From the NCBI GenBank assembly GCA_963733105.1, contig CAVTCB010000023.1, forward strand, positions 558,001-622,000: a stretch of DNA of 64,000 nucleotides. The letters are read 5' to 3'. How positions within the stretch are numbered: the first letter of the stretch is position 1; each line of letters begins with the position of its first letter. Under the pieces are notes generated by a model. The model was not told the origin of the DNA and did no database searches. It saw only the letters and a program-made list of their open reading frames with translations. A program made the translations under genes and the position numbers. This document shows, piece after piece, positions 33,546 through 42,610 of the stretch. Source of the DNA: JAFAYN01 sp963733105. GTDB taxonomy: Bacteria > Gemmatimonadota > Gemmatimonadetes > Longimicrobiales > Longimicrobiaceae.

Positions 33546-34457
33546 CTCACTGCCGGACCGGTGCGCCGCGGCCAGAGCGGCGGCCGGGAGCACCTCCCCC
33601 GCGATGGTCCAGAGGCGCGACACGATCGCCAGCGCCGCCGCCACCCCGCCGGGAACCAGTCCGGCGAGGAGGATCGCCAGCGCCCCCTCCTTGAACCCCG
33701 CACCGCCCGGCGCGATCACCACCACGTAGCCCACGATGAAGGCCAGCGCGTTCATCGCCGTCACCGCGGGGAGCGCGGAGAGGGGGAGGGCGACGAACGA
33801 GGCCAGGAAGAGGTGGAAGGCGGCCCCGTACAGGCACCAGGAGAGCGCGGAGAGGGCGAGCAGGAGGAGCCCGTCCAGCCAGCTCCCCGTCCAGTCCAGC
33901 ACGCTCCGCCGCGTCACCCGCGAGAACAGCGCGAGCGAAGCGCGGATCACGCGCGGGTGCACCGCGACCACCACGAGCGGCGCCAGCCACCGCAGGACCA
34001 CGAGGAACGGGCCGAGCGGACCGGCCAGCGGGGCGGGGAGGAGCCACACCCCCAGCGCCCCCGCCGACAACAGGAGGAACCCCATCTGCACCAGCAGCGA
34101 CGTCACCGTCACCGCCGGGGTGAGCCCCACCGAGGGGCCGAGCTGCGCCAGCGACACGAACTGCCACACCACCCCCGGGATGTAGCGGCTCAGGTTCGCC
34201 AGGAACCAGGCCCGGGCCAGCGGCCGGAACGGCACCCGCACCCCGCACCTGCGCAGCAGGAGCTGCCACACCACCACCCCCCAGAGCAGCACCAGCGAGA
34301 GGAGGAGCACCGAGAGGAGGAGGAGCCACGGCCGCACCTCCCAGCGGAAGCTCCGCAGCTGGTCCGCGTTGCGCCACACCTCCCACCCCAGGAAGACGAA
34401 GGCGGCCGCGACGAGCAGCCCCGTCAGCAGCCGCCTCACCCCGGGGGAAAGCTTCAT
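33534..34457 (-). CDS. Flippase-like integral membrane protein (lysyl-PG synthase TM/AglD family)
   Basis: Polytopic protein with about seven hydrophobic segments, 307 residues, of the family that contains AglD and the membrane part of MprF; members move or help to make polyprenol-linked sugars or lipids. FLANLSRYIPGVVWQFVSLA is the conserved N-terminal loop (Arg-Tyr-Ile-Pro-Gly), and VVVIAPGGAGFKEGALAILL the conserved C-terminal Gly-Gly-Phe-Glu-type motif. Last gene of the five-gene minus-strand operon; its start overlaps the preceding gene by ATGA. The final bases overlap the convergent methyltransferase. Confidence 0.85.
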   Translation of the reverse strand: MKLSPGVRRLLTGLLVAAAFVFLGWEVWRNADQLRSFRWEVRPWLLLLSVLLLSLVLLWGVVVWQLLLRRCGVRVPFRPLARAWFLANLSRYIPGVVWQFVSLAQLGPSVGLTPAVTVTSLLVQMGFLLLSAGALGVWLLPAPLAGPLGPFLVVLRWLAPLVVVAVHPRVIRASLALFSRVTRRSVLDWTGSWLDGLLLLALSALSWCLYGAAFHLFLASFVALPLSALPAVTAMNALAFIVGYVVVIAPGGAGFKEGALAILLAGLVPGGVAAALAIVSRLWTIAGEVLPAAALAAAHRSGSESPP

Positions 34458-36844
34458 TCCGCCGCCGGCACCCGGCGCCTCCGGAAGTGCGCCGCCAGGA
34501 GCCAGAGCCCGTACGCCCCCAGCAGCGCCATCCCCGCCAGGTGGATGCGGACCCCCGCGTCCAGCCCCCGGGGCTCGAAGGTGAACACCACCCGGTGCGT
34601 CCCCGGCCCCACCACCACCCCGCGCATCGTGTGGTTGGCGCGGACGACCTCCGCCGGCCGCCCGTCCACCTCCGCCTTCCAGTCCTCGTACCAGTTGTCC
34701 GCCAGCACCAGGAGCGCCTCGCGGCTCGCCTGCGTGCGCACCGCCACCCGGTCGGGCGTGTACTCCTCCACCGTCGCCCCGCCCTGGAGCGGGCCCGACG
34801 GGAGCCGCACCGGCGAGGCCACCACCGCCGTCGTCCGCGGGTCGAAGCCCTCGCGCGCCATGATCTCCAGCGCCCCCTCCGGCCGGTCCGTCGCCACCGT
34901 CTGCCCCACCAGGTAGGCGCGGGGGAGCGCCCCCACGTTCTCGTAGACCAGCGCGCTCCCCCGGTGCACCTCGCGGAAGCGCGGGTCGTCGAACTGCACC
35001 CCCGACACGAGGTAGCGGACGTTGGCCGCGTTCATGAAGACCGGGTTACCCAGGAAGTTGTGCCAGTCCACCATCGTCTCCCGCCCCGCACCCACGTACT
35101 GGTTCCAGCGCTGGAGCTGGTTCCCGTGCTCCCCGCCCGCCTGGTCGATGTCGAAGTGCATCAGGTAGTTCCCCGCGTTCCCCCGGTACACCTGCCCGGG
35201 GGGAACCGGGAGCACCCAGGCGCGGAACGGCTGCGGCTGCGAGCGGAGGAAGTCCGCCACGTCGTCCGAGGCGAACATGTCCTCCGGCGGCTCCACCGTC
35301 TGGAAGAACTTGCGGTCCACCACCCACAGGTCCGCCACCGTCAGCACCGCCAGCATCGCCACCACGGGCCACGCCGCCAGCCTCGCGCGCACCCAGAGCC
35401 AGAGCACCGCCGCGACGGCCACGGCGAACAGGGCGAAGCGGAAGGCAGGCGCGCCCGTGGGGAGCCCGTCCGGCCCCGCCATGGTCGAGGCCATCCCCCC
35501 CAGCAGCACCGCCACCCCCACCACCGCGGCCAGGATCCAGGTGGCGGCGCGCGCGTCCGGCGCCGGCTCCTCCGCGCCCGGGCGCACGCGGACGGGGCGG
35601 GCCGCCCGGTGCTCGTCCAGGCGCGCCGCCATCGCCTCCAGCGCCAGCGTCGCCATCATCACCAGCGACAGGGAGACCACGAAGAAGGAGATGGACGGCG
35701 CCCGGAAGCGCTTGGTCGCGGGGAGGAGCTCGTAGTAGAGCCGGTAGAGCGGCGTGTTCCCGCCCAGCGAGAGGGTCAGGAAGAAGAGCCCCAGCCCCAC
35801 GAAGAACCACCAGTAGCGGTTCCGGCGCGCGTAGTAGAAGCCCAGCGCCACCAGCGCGATCACCGTCGCGCCCACGTACTCCACGTGCAGCTTGAAGGGG
35901 TTGGTGCCGCGGTAGCTCTCCAGGTAGCCGGAAAGCTCCGGCACCGCCACCGCCGCCACCTCCGCCGCCGGCATGGAGTAGGAGGTGGAGTACTCGTACC
36001 CGCGCCCCCCCGCCATCCCGCGCGGCGACTCCGCCACGTAGCGGTTGAAGGGGAGGAAGTTGACCGACGCCAGCGCGAAGCCGAACCCCACCGCCGCCAC
36101 CGCCAGCAGCGTCGCGCGGGCCAGCGCCGGGGGACGGCGGAAGAGGCCGAAGTGCCAGAGGAGGAAGACGCCCCAGACCAGCGCCGCCACCAGCAGGTAG
36201 TACGAGCTCTGGATCTGGAAGGTGAGCAGCGCGAAGCCCACGCTCGCCGCCACCCCCGCGAACGGCGCCACGGCGCCCGTGCGGACCCCCCGGTGCAGGA
36301 AGAAGAAGGTGAGCGGCGCCAGCGTCGCCACGATGATGCGCCCCTCGTGCCCCGCCAGCACCCAGGACATGGTGATCCCGGTGAACTGGAAGGCCAGCCC
36401 CCCCACGAACGCCACCCAGCGCCGCGCCCCCAGCTCCCGCCCCAGCAGGTACGTCCCCACCCCCGCCAGCCCGAAGTGGATCACGAAGAGCGTGGGCCAG
36501 ATCCGCGACACCGGGAAGATCCAGTCGGCCAGGAAGCGGAACGGGTACCAGGTGCTCCCCGGGTTGGCGTAGAGCGGGAGCCCGCCGTACACGTACGGCA
36601 CCCAGCGGGGGATGCGCCCCGCGGCGAACGACTCCGAGATGAACTCGTGGAAGAAGTACCCCCCCACCAGGTAGTCCGTCCCGTAGATGTGCCGGTCCGG
36701 GAGGAAGGCGGGGAGGAAGTAGAGCAGGGCGAGCCCGAAGTACACCAGCGAGGCCGCCCCCAGCGAGATCCCCGGCTCGGCGGGCGCGTCGGGACGGGCG
36801 TCGGAGCGGGCGGGGGGCGTCCCCGCCCTGCGGGTCGTGTTCAT
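34454..36844 (-). CDS. YfhO-type polytopic membrane protein
   Basis: Large inner-membrane protein, 796 residues, of the YfhO family (linked in other bacteria to glycosylation of lipoteichoic acid or similar polymers, by a GT-C-type fold). There are about 12 hydrophobic segments to residue 520 (for example YFGLALLYFLPAFL, YYLLVAALVWGVFLLWHF, VVLRGAG-type loops are absent). The C-terminal 270 residues are a soluble beta-rich domain with NAANVRYLVSGVQFDDPRF, LADNWYEDWKAEVDGRPA and VVFTFEPRGLDAG, which are typical YfhO features. Overlaps its operon neighbours on both sides by ATGA or a few bases. Donor and acceptor unknown. Confidence 0.88.
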   Translation of the reverse strand: MNTTRRAGTPPARSDARPDAPAEPGISLGAASLVYFGLALLYFLPAFLPDRHIYGTDYLVGGYFFHEFISESFAAGRIPRWVPYVYGGLPLYANPGSTWYPFRFLADWIFPVSRIWPTLFVIHFGLAGVGTYLLGRELGARRWVAFVGGLAFQFTGITMSWVLAGHEGRIIVATLAPLTFFFLHRGVRTGAVAPFAGVAASVGFALLTFQIQSSYYLLVAALVWGVFLLWHFGLFRRPPALARATLLAVAAVGFGFALASVNFLPFNRYVAESPRGMAGGRGYEYSTSYSMPAAEVAAVAVPELSGYLESYRGTNPFKLHVEYVGATVIALVALGFYYARRNRYWWFFVGLGLFFLTLSLGGNTPLYRLYYELLPATKRFRAPSISFFVVSLSLVMMATLALEAMAARLDEHRAARPVRVRPGAEEPAPDARAATWILAAVVGVAVLLGGMASTMAGPDGLPTGAPAFRFALFAVAVAAVLWLWVRARLAAWPVVAMLAVLTVADLWVVDRKFFQTVEPPEDMFASDDVADFLRSQPQPFRAWVLPVPPGQVYRGNAGNYLMHFDIDQAGGEHGNQLQRWNQYVGAGRETMVDWHNFLGNPVFMNAANVRYLVSGVQFDDPRFREVHRGSALVYENVGALPRAYLVGQTVATDRPEGALEIMAREGFDPRTTAVVASPVRLPSGPLQGGATVEEYTPDRVAVRTQASREALLVLADNWYEDWKAEVDGRPAEVVRANHTMRGVVVGPGTHRVVFTFEPRGLDAGVRIHLAGMALLGAYGLWLLAAHFRRRRVPAAE

Positions 36845-37974
36845 TCAGCCTGTGGGGAAGGTGGAGAGCCGCGGCCCCCGGCCGCGATCGAGTGCAGCCA
36901 CTGCAGGTGCCGGTCGGCGACGGCGTCCCAGGAGAAGCGCCGGGCGGAGTCGCGGGCCGAGGCGGAGAGCGCCGCGCGGCGCCCCGGGTCGTCCAGGAGC
37001 GCGAGGACGGCGTCGGCCAGCGCGTCCGGGTCGTCCGGCGGGACCAGCGTCCCGCCGCGCGGCGGGTCGATCACCTCGGGGACGGCGCCCACCGAGGCGG
37101 CCACCACCGGCACCCCCGCGGCCATGGCCTCCGCCGGCGCCATGGGGAGCCCCTCCAGCCGCGAGGGCATCAGGAGCGCGAGCGCGCCGGAGAACAGCTC
37201 CAGCACCTGCGGGCGCTCCACGTTGGGGTACAGGCGGACCCGGTCCGCCACGCCCAGCTCGCGCGCCAGCTCCCGCACCCGCTCCTCGTCCTTGCCGCGG
37301 CCGGCCACGCGCAGCTCTACCTCCGGGTGCTCCCGCGCAATCCGCGCGTAGGCCCGCAGCAGCGTATCCAGCCCCTTCTGGAAGAGGTCGAAGCGGCCGT
37401 AGTAGAGGAGGTACCCCCCCTCGCGCCGCTCCACCCGCGCGAACTCGTCCGGCACCCCGCTCCCGATCAGCTCCGTCTGCGCGCCCGGGGCGAGGATGGG
37501 GCGGAGCCGGTCCAGCATCCAGCGCGAGGTGGTGCTCACCCGGCGAGCCCGGCCCAGGGAGCGGCGCTCCGCCGCGTCCAGCACCCCGCCCAGCGCGCCG
37601 CCCCAGCGGTCGCGCGCGCTGGGGCCGTGGAGCATGTGCACCACGGTCCCCACGGGGCCGGAGGCGGGGAGGCGGACCGGCGTGTACACCGAGAAGTCGA
37701 GGACCGCCGCGTCGTACCCGCCGCGCGCCAGGAGCGCCGTCGCCGCGCGCGAGTACGTCCAGCGGCTCCACGGGTAGGGCGAGCGGGCGCCCAGGCGCAG
37801 GTAGCGCACCCCCTCGCGGGTCTCGTCCCGCGCGCCGGGGAAGCTTCCCGTCGCCACCGTCGCCTCCACCCGCCCGGCCAGCCGGCGGTAGATCTCCCAC
37901 ACCCGCAGCGACCCTCCGCCCCCCACCCAGGGGTTGGAGGGGTCGTCGTAGATGCAGTGGAGGACCCGCAGCAT
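36841..37974 (-). CDS. Family 4 glycosyltransferase
   Basis: GT-B fold retaining glycosyltransferase of 377 residues. ATG 37974 lies three bases past the previous stop. The N-terminal half has RVLHCIYDDPSNPWVGGGG (acceptor-side loop). The C-terminal half has YYGRFDLFQKGLDTLLRAYA (donor-binding start) and the E-x7-E motif region SRLEGLPMAPAEAMAAGVPV, VVAASVGAVPEVI. It is the third gene of the operon. The sugar is unknown. The frame stays open upstream to 38787 but that part lies inside the methyltransferase gene, so it was cut at the ATG. Confidence 0.92.
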   Translation of the reverse strand: MLRVLHCIYDDPSNPWVGGGGSLRVWEIYRRLAGRVEATVATGSFPGARDETREGVRYLRLGARSPYPWSRWTYSRAATALLARGGYDAAVLDFSVYTPVRLPASGPVGTVVHMLHGPSARDRWGGALGGVLDAAERRSLGRARRVSTTSRWMLDRLRPILAPGAQTELIGSGVPDEFARVERREGGYLLYYGRFDLFQKGLDTLLRAYARIAREHPEVELRVAGRGKDEERVRELARELGVADRVRLYPNVERPQVLELFSGALALLMPSRLEGLPMAPAEAMAAGVPVVAASVGAVPEVIDPPRGGTLVPPDDPDALADAVLALLDDPGRRAALSASARDSARRFSWDAVADRHLQWLHSIAAGGRGSPPSPQAE

Positions 37975-37976
37975 CG

Positions 37977-38876
37977 TCAGGGGAGCCGGCGGGCGATGAA
38001 GAAGTTGGAGCCGACGCTCACGTCCCAGGCGGCGCGCGCCAGCGGGTTCTCCGTCACCCAGCGGTTGCGGACCACCCATCCGGCCACGCGGCGCTTGAGG
38101 CCGGTGCTGATCTCCTCCGGGCGGCCGATCTTGCGGCGCAGGTAGTTGATCCACAGCTCGCGCGGGGAGACCAGCGAGCGGAAGCCGTGCCGGCGCAGCA
38201 TCCGCAGCACCCCCCGCCGCGTGGGGATCACCCCCACCCCGTACGACCCCTCGCCCCCGCCGCGCACCCTCTCGAAGTACCACACCTGCACCGGGCGCGG
38301 CATCAGCACCAGCCCGGCCATGGAGTAGTGCGGGTCGCTCACCAGGCTGTAGAGCGCGAAAGGCTTGGGCGTCACCAGGTAGAGGATGCCCTCCGGGCGG
38401 AGGACGCGGCGGATCTCGGCCAGGGTGCGCTCGCGGTCCTGCACGTGCTCCAGCACGTTGTCCAGCACCACCAGGTCGAAGCTCCCGTCGGCCCAGGGGA
38501 GCGACTCCGCGAAGCCGGCGCGCAGGTCCATGGAGACGCCGTGCTCCTCCGCGCGCACCCGTCCGCGCTCCACGCTCCGCTCGTACGGCTCGATCCCGCT
38601 CGCCCTCGCTCCCGCCTCCGCCAGGGCGATCAGCACCCCCGCGTCCCCGCACCCCACGTCCAGCACGTCCACCCCGCGCGCGTCCCACCCCGGCACGTAG
38701 CGCCGCAGCGTCTCCAGGATGAAGCGCCCCCGCGGATACTCGCTGACGTAGTGGCTCTTCCACTTGTCGAAGTTCTCCGACTGCCACCAGCGCTCGCGGT
38801 CCTCCTCCAGCAGCGCGAGGTACCGCGGCTCCGCCACTCCGTCTCCGGCCATGTCGCTCCCGTCCCGGTTCTCCAC
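37977..38876 (-). CDS. SAM-dependent methyltransferase (class I) in glycan operon
   Basis: 299 residues. SAM-binding loop VDVLDVGCGDAGVLIALAE, acidic end of the second strand GIEPYERS, and the motif FDLVVLDNVLEHVQDRERTL followed by IRRVLRPEGILYLVTPKP. The start is GTG 38876. The C-terminal 120 residues are longer than the bare fold and end with a basic, possibly membrane-near segment (YLRRKIGRPEE, VVRNRWVTENPLARAAWDV). Between two GT4 genes with 2-4 base gaps, so probably modifies a sugar in the same polymer. Confidence 0.9.
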   Translation of the reverse strand: MENRDGSDMAGDGVAEPRYLALLEEDRERWWQSENFDKWKSHYVSEYPRGRFILETLRRYVPGWDARGVDVLDVGCGDAGVLIALAEAGARASGIEPYERSVERGRVRAEEHGVSMDLRAGFAESLPWADGSFDLVVLDNVLEHVQDRERTLAEIRRVLRPEGILYLVTPKPFALYSLVSDPHYSMAGLVLMPRPVQVWYFERVRGGGEGSYGVGVIPTRRGVLRMLRRHGFRSLVSPRELWINYLRRKIGRPEEISTGLKRRVAGWVVRNRWVTENPLARAAWDVSVGSNFFIARRLP

Positions 38877-38880
38877 GTGC

Positions 38881-40101
38881 CTACGCCCGTGCGAGGCGGC
38901 GCGCGGCCACCTCCCCGTACAGCTCCACCAGCCGGTCGATGATCACCGGCCAGGAGAACCCCTCCTCCACGTCCCGCCTCCCGTTCTCCCCCAGCCGGCG
39001 GCGCCGCTCCGGGTCGTCCATGCACGCCCGGACCGCCCCGGCCAGCGCTTCCACGTCCCCCGGCGGGACCAGGAAGCCGTTGCGCCCGTCCCGCACGATG
39101 TCCACGATCCCCCCCGCCGCGCTGGCGATCACCGGCTTCCCGTACACCATCGCCTCCAGCAGCACCACCCCCAGCCCCTCCGTGTCCCCCTTGGCGTCCA
39201 CCACCGCGGGGAGGACGAAGGCGTCGCACCCGGCGAAGCGCTCCGCCAGCTCCTCCTTGGACACGAAGCCCTCGAAGAGGACGCGCTCCCCCAGCCCCAG
39301 CCGTCCGGCGCGCGCGCGCAGCGCCTCCCGCTCCGGCCCGTCGCCGATCACGCGGAAACGGAGCGGCCGCGCGGCGTCGATCCGCGCCAGCGCGTCCAGG
39401 AGCACGTGCACCCCCTTGCGCTCCACCAGCCGCCCCACGAACAGGAGCTCGAAGGGGCGCGCGGGGTCGTCCGGGGGCGGGGCGGGGGAGGAGGAGAGCG
39501 CGGGGGGCTCCACCGTGGCGCCGAAGGGGATCACCGTGGGCCGCGCCTCGGGGACGGTGCGGCGCAGCCGGTCCCCGGTGTAGGTGGAGATCACCGTCAC
39601 CGCGTCCGACCCGCGCACGATCCGCTTCAGCACCGGGGCCAGGAAGGGGAGCTGCGCCTCCATCCAGGTGAGCTCCACCCCGAAGAAGGTGCAGACCAGC
39701 GGGACCCCGGAGGCGCGCCTGGCCGCCAGCCCCAGGAGACCGTGGGGGAGGGGCCAGAAGGCGTGCACCAGGTCGAACGCGCCGGAGCGCGCCAGGCGGG
39801 CCGCGGCGCGGGACCCGGCGGCCACGTACCCGGGTACCAGCCCGGCGAACCAGGGGCGCTCGCGGATGCGGTCCGGCGCCGTCTGGTCGTGCGTCAGCGT
39901 CTCCCAGGGCGCGGGGGCGTAGCGGAAGCGGTGCACCCGCACCCCTTCCACCGTCTGGCTCCCCAGCCCCCGGTACGAGGGGGCGAGCACCTCCACCTCC
40001 ACCCCGCGCTCGCCCAGGCGGCGGATGGTCTCCACCAGCCAGGGCGTGATGACGTCGGTGGGGCTCCGCGGGTAGGCGGTGACGAGGTAGAGCGCTTTCA
40101 C
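38881..40101 (-). CDS. Family 4 glycosyltransferase (first gene of the glycan operon)
   Basis: 406-residue GT-B enzyme. N-terminal MKALYLVTAYPRSPTDVITP, LVHAFWPLPHGLLGLAARR and CTFFGVELTWMEAQLPF; C-terminal LLFVGRLVERKGVHVLLDAL, RFRVIGDGPEREALRARAGR, and the donor-site DTEGLGVVLLEAMVYGKPV with E-x7-E. ATG 40101, close to overlapping promoters at 40102-40171. It leads the set GT4, methyltransferase, GT4, YfhO, flippase-like, which together look like an exopolysaccharide or glycolipid assembly unit. Confidence 0.92.
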   Translation of the reverse strand: MKALYLVTAYPRSPTDVITPWLVETIRRLGERGVEVEVLAPSYRGLGSQTVEGVRVHRFRYAPAPWETLTHDQTAPDRIRERPWFAGLVPGYVAAGSRAAARLARSGAFDLVHAFWPLPHGLLGLAARRASGVPLVCTFFGVELTWMEAQLPFLAPVLKRIVRGSDAVTVISTYTGDRLRRTVPEARPTVIPFGATVEPPALSSSPAPPPDDPARPFELLFVGRLVERKGVHVLLDALARIDAARPLRFRVIGDGPEREALRARAGRLGLGERVLFEGFVSKEELAERFAGCDAFVLPAVVDAKGDTEGLGVVLLEAMVYGKPVIASAAGGIVDIVRDGRNGFLVPPGDVEALAGAVRACMDDPERRRRLGENGRRDVEEGFSWPVIIDRLVELYGEVAARRLARA

Positions 40102-40171
40102 TTGTCGGCCGCGGGGGGCGGAGGTATGTTAAAAGTTTGGCAAAAATACCACCCGGATCACCCCGTTTCAA
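40102..40171. promoter_or_regulatory. Two face-to-face promoters between divergent genes
   Basis: Plus strand: TTGTCG 40102-40107, TATGTT 40125-40130, 17-bp spacer. Minus strand: TTGAAA 40171-40166, TATTTT 40148-40143, 17-bp spacer. The two -10 boxes are 12 bp apart and both transcripts would start near 40137, so polymerase binding at one should block the other. Box matches only; not tested. Confidence 0.6.
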
Positions 40172-40191
40172 GGATCTCCACGGCCGGTCCC

Positions 40192-40911
40192 GTGCAGCGC
40201 GCCCTCGTCGTCGTCCCGACCTACAATGAGCGCGAAAACCTCCCCCGGCTCATCCCGTCCATCCTCGCCAAGGATCCCCGCCTGGAGATCCTGGTGGTGG
40301 ACGACGGGTCGCCGGACGGGACGGGGGCGCTCGCCGACCAGATGGCGGCCGAGGAGCCGCGCGTCCACGTCCTGCACCGCAGCGGCAAGCTCGGGCTCGG
40401 CACGGCCTACCTCGCGGGGTTCCGCTGGGGGCTGGAGCGCGGGTACGAGGCGCTGTTCGAGATGGACGCGGACTTCTCCCACGACCCCGCCCACCTCCCG
40501 CAGTTCCTGGAGGCGGTGGAGCACTACGACGTCGTCCTGGGCTCGCGCTACCTGCACGGCCGGGTGACGGTGGTGAACTGGCCCATCGGCCGGCTCCTCC
40601 TCAGCTACTACGCCAACGTCTACGCCCGCTGGGTCACCGGCCTCCCCATCGCCGACGCCACGGGCGGGTTCAAGTGCTTCCGGCGCGAGGTGCTGGCGGC
40701 CATCCCGCTCGACCGCGTGGAGTCCAACGGCTACTCCTTCCAGATCGAGATGAGCTTCCGGGCCTGGAAGAAGGGGTTCCGCCTGGGGGAGATCCCCATC
40801 ATGTTCGTGGACCGCGACGTCGGCGAGAGCAAGATGTCCGGGGGGATCGTCCGCGAGGCGATCTGGCGGGTGTGGCGCCTGCGCTTCCTGGCCCTGTTCA
40901 ACCGGCTGTAG
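40192..40911 (+). CDS. Polyprenol-phosphate mannosyltransferase-like GT2 (Dpm1 type)
   Basis: Transfers a hexose from a nucleotide sugar to a polyprenol phosphate. About 239 residues from GTG 40192: VVVPTYNERENLPRLIPSI, the nucleotide site VVDDGSPDGTG, metal site FEMDADFSHDPAHLPQF, then LGSRYLHG and ATGGFKCFRREVL as in Dpm1, and WRVWRLRFLALFNRL at the end with no membrane domain. The ATG at 40126 would extend it by 22 residues, but it lies on the -10 box. The HEAT-repeat gene follows by 37 bases. Donor not proven. Confidence 0.9.
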   Translation: MQRALVVVPTYNERENLPRLIPSILAKDPRLEILVVDDGSPDGTGALADQMAAEEPRVHVLHRSGKLGLGTAYLAGFRWGLERGYEALFEMDADFSHDPAHLPQFLEAVEHYDVVLGSRYLHGRVTVVNWPIGRLLLSYYANVYARWVTGLPIADATGGFKCFRREVLAAIPLDRVESNGYSFQIEMSFRAWKKGFRLGEIPIMFVDRDVGESKMSGGIVREAIWRVWRLRFLALFNRL

Positions 40912-40948
40912 CCCCTTCCGTCCCCCTCCGGCACACAGGCAGCACTCC

Positions 40949-42610
40949 ATGGCCGAGACCGCGCCAGAGGTACGCTTCGTCCGCGCGCTCGCCGCGGGGG
41001 TCCTCCGCGAGGGCGGGGAAGGGGTCGCGGCCGCCGCCCACGCCGCGCTCCGGGCCGCCCTCGCCACGCAGAAGAGCCTGGTGCTGGAGGTCCAGTTCAC
41101 CGGCTTCGCGCGGCGCGGGGAGCAGGTGGGCGGGGTGCACCCCGTCTTCGTCCGCGCCGCCGCGCAGCTCATCGTGCTGCGCGTAAACCGCCTGGGCTTC
41201 ACCGCCGACGCGGAGGTGGACGACCTCCGCGCCCTCCTGGACCTCCTCTCCCGTCCCGCCGCCGAGCTCCCCGCGGACCGCCTGGTCGCGCGGGTCGCCG
41301 AGGCCGCGCCCCGGGGGATCTACCTCGGCACCTCCGCGGGCGAGGTGTACCGCCCCGCGGCGGCGGAGCCGCCCGCCGCGCCCCGGACCGAGATCCCGGC
41401 GGAGGCCCCGTCCCGGATGCTGGAGGGGATCGTGGTGGCGGACAGCATCATCGAGCTGCAGGAGTTCGAGCTGCTGGACCAGGCCCCGAGCCTCCCGCCG
41501 GACGCGGGGGAGGGGGGGCCGTCGGCGCCTCCCGCCCCGGTCCGGGACGAGCCGGGGGCGGACGACCTGTACCACTTCTTCCGCACCAGCAGCGGGGGGC
41601 GCCCTCCCGAGCAGGAGGCGGAGGCCCTGGCGGAGTCGCTCCGCACGGCGCAGACGGTGATGCGCTTCGACGAGGCGGCGCAGTCCGCCGTCGCGGCCAT
41701 CCCCCGGCTCCTCGACGCGGGGGACTCCCTGCGCGCGCTCGGCCTCCTGGACGCCCTCGCGGCGGAGTCCGGCCGGGCGGACCGCTCCCGCGTCTTCCGC
41801 GACAGCGCCCAGGGCGCGCTCCGCAGGGTGGCCACGGAGCCGCTCCTGAACGCGCTCGCGGAGCTCCTCCCGGCGGGCGGCGAGCTCCGCGAGCAGGTGC
41901 TGCGCGTCTTCCTCTTCGTGCGCGGGGAGGCGGTCTCCGTGCTGGAGGCCGTGCTCTTCCGGGCCACCGACGCGTCGCTTCGGGAAGCCGTGTTCCGGGC
42001 CATGCTGGAGGTGGACCCGGAGAACACCCGGCTGCTGGAGCGGGTCATGACCGAGCCGGTGGCGGGCCGCGCGCGCGCCCTCCTGGAGCTGGCCGCGCTC
42101 CCGGACCTCGATCCCGCGCTGACGCTGCGCTGGCTGGAGCGGACCATGCGCCACCCGGACGCCTCGGTGCGCGCGGACGTGGTGCGCCTGGCCACGCGCC
42201 TGGGCGGGCGGAGGGGGATGCGCATCGTGGTGGAGCTGCTGGGCGACGCCGACCTCGCCGTCCGGCGCGCCGCCGCGCACGGGCTGGGGTCGCTGGCCGA
42301 GCCCGCGGCGGTCCCCTTCCTGGCCCGCCTCCTCAACGAGTCGGGCGACGAGGAGCTGCAGCTGGAAGCCGTCGCCTCGCTGGGCCGCATCGGCACGCCC
42401 GAGACGCTCCCGGTGCTCACCTCGGTGCTGAGCCGCAGGCAGCTCTTCTCCGGGAGGCGCCTCCTCAAGCTGAAGCTCGCCGCCGTGGGCGCCCTGGGCC
42501 GCATTCCGCTCCCCGGGGCCCGGGACGTCCTCGCCTCGCTGGCGGGCGGCCGCGACTCCGACCTGGCCGCGGAGGCGCGCCGCGTCCTCGCCGCGGGAGA
42601 CGCCCCCTAG
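40949..42610 (+). CDS. HEAT-repeat protein of unknown function
   Basis: 553 residues, cytoplasmic by composition. The N-terminal part (1-150) is helical with no recognised family; residues about 140-215 are Pro/Ala-rich and acidic (linker). The C-terminal 200 residues form HEAT/armadillo-type repeats, for example VRADVVRLATRLGGRRGMRI, DLAVRRAAAHGLGSLAEPAA, ELQLEAVASLGRIGTPETLP, each about 30-35 residues. HEAT repeats act as protein-protein docking surfaces. The gene follows the GT2 gene by 37 bases and converges on the small STAND-associated gene, sharing the CTAG at the two stops. A role with either neighbour is open. Confidence 0.82.
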   Translation: MAETAPEVRFVRALAAGVLREGGEGVAAAAHAALRAALATQKSLVLEVQFTGFARRGEQVGGVHPVFVRAAAQLIVLRVNRLGFTADAEVDDLRALLDLLSRPAAELPADRLVARVAEAAPRGIYLGTSAGEVYRPAAAEPPAAPRTEIPAEAPSRMLEGIVVADSIIELQEFELLDQAPSLPPDAGEGGPSAPPAPVRDEPGADDLYHFFRTSSGGRPPEQEAEALAESLRTAQTVMRFDEAAQSAVAAIPRLLDAGDSLRALGLLDALAAESGRADRSRVFRDSAQGALRRVATEPLLNALAELLPAGGELREQVLRVFLFVRGEAVSVLEAVLFRATDASLREAVFRAMLEVDPENTRLLERVMTEPVAGRARALLELAALPDLDPALTLRWLERTMRHPDASVRADVVRLATRLGGRRGMRIVVELLGDADLAVRRAAAHGLGSLAEPAAVPFLARLLNESGDEELQLEAVASLGRIGTPETLPVLTSVLSRRQLFSGRRLLKLKLAAVGALGRIPLPGARDVLASLAGGRDSDLAAEARRVLAAGDAP

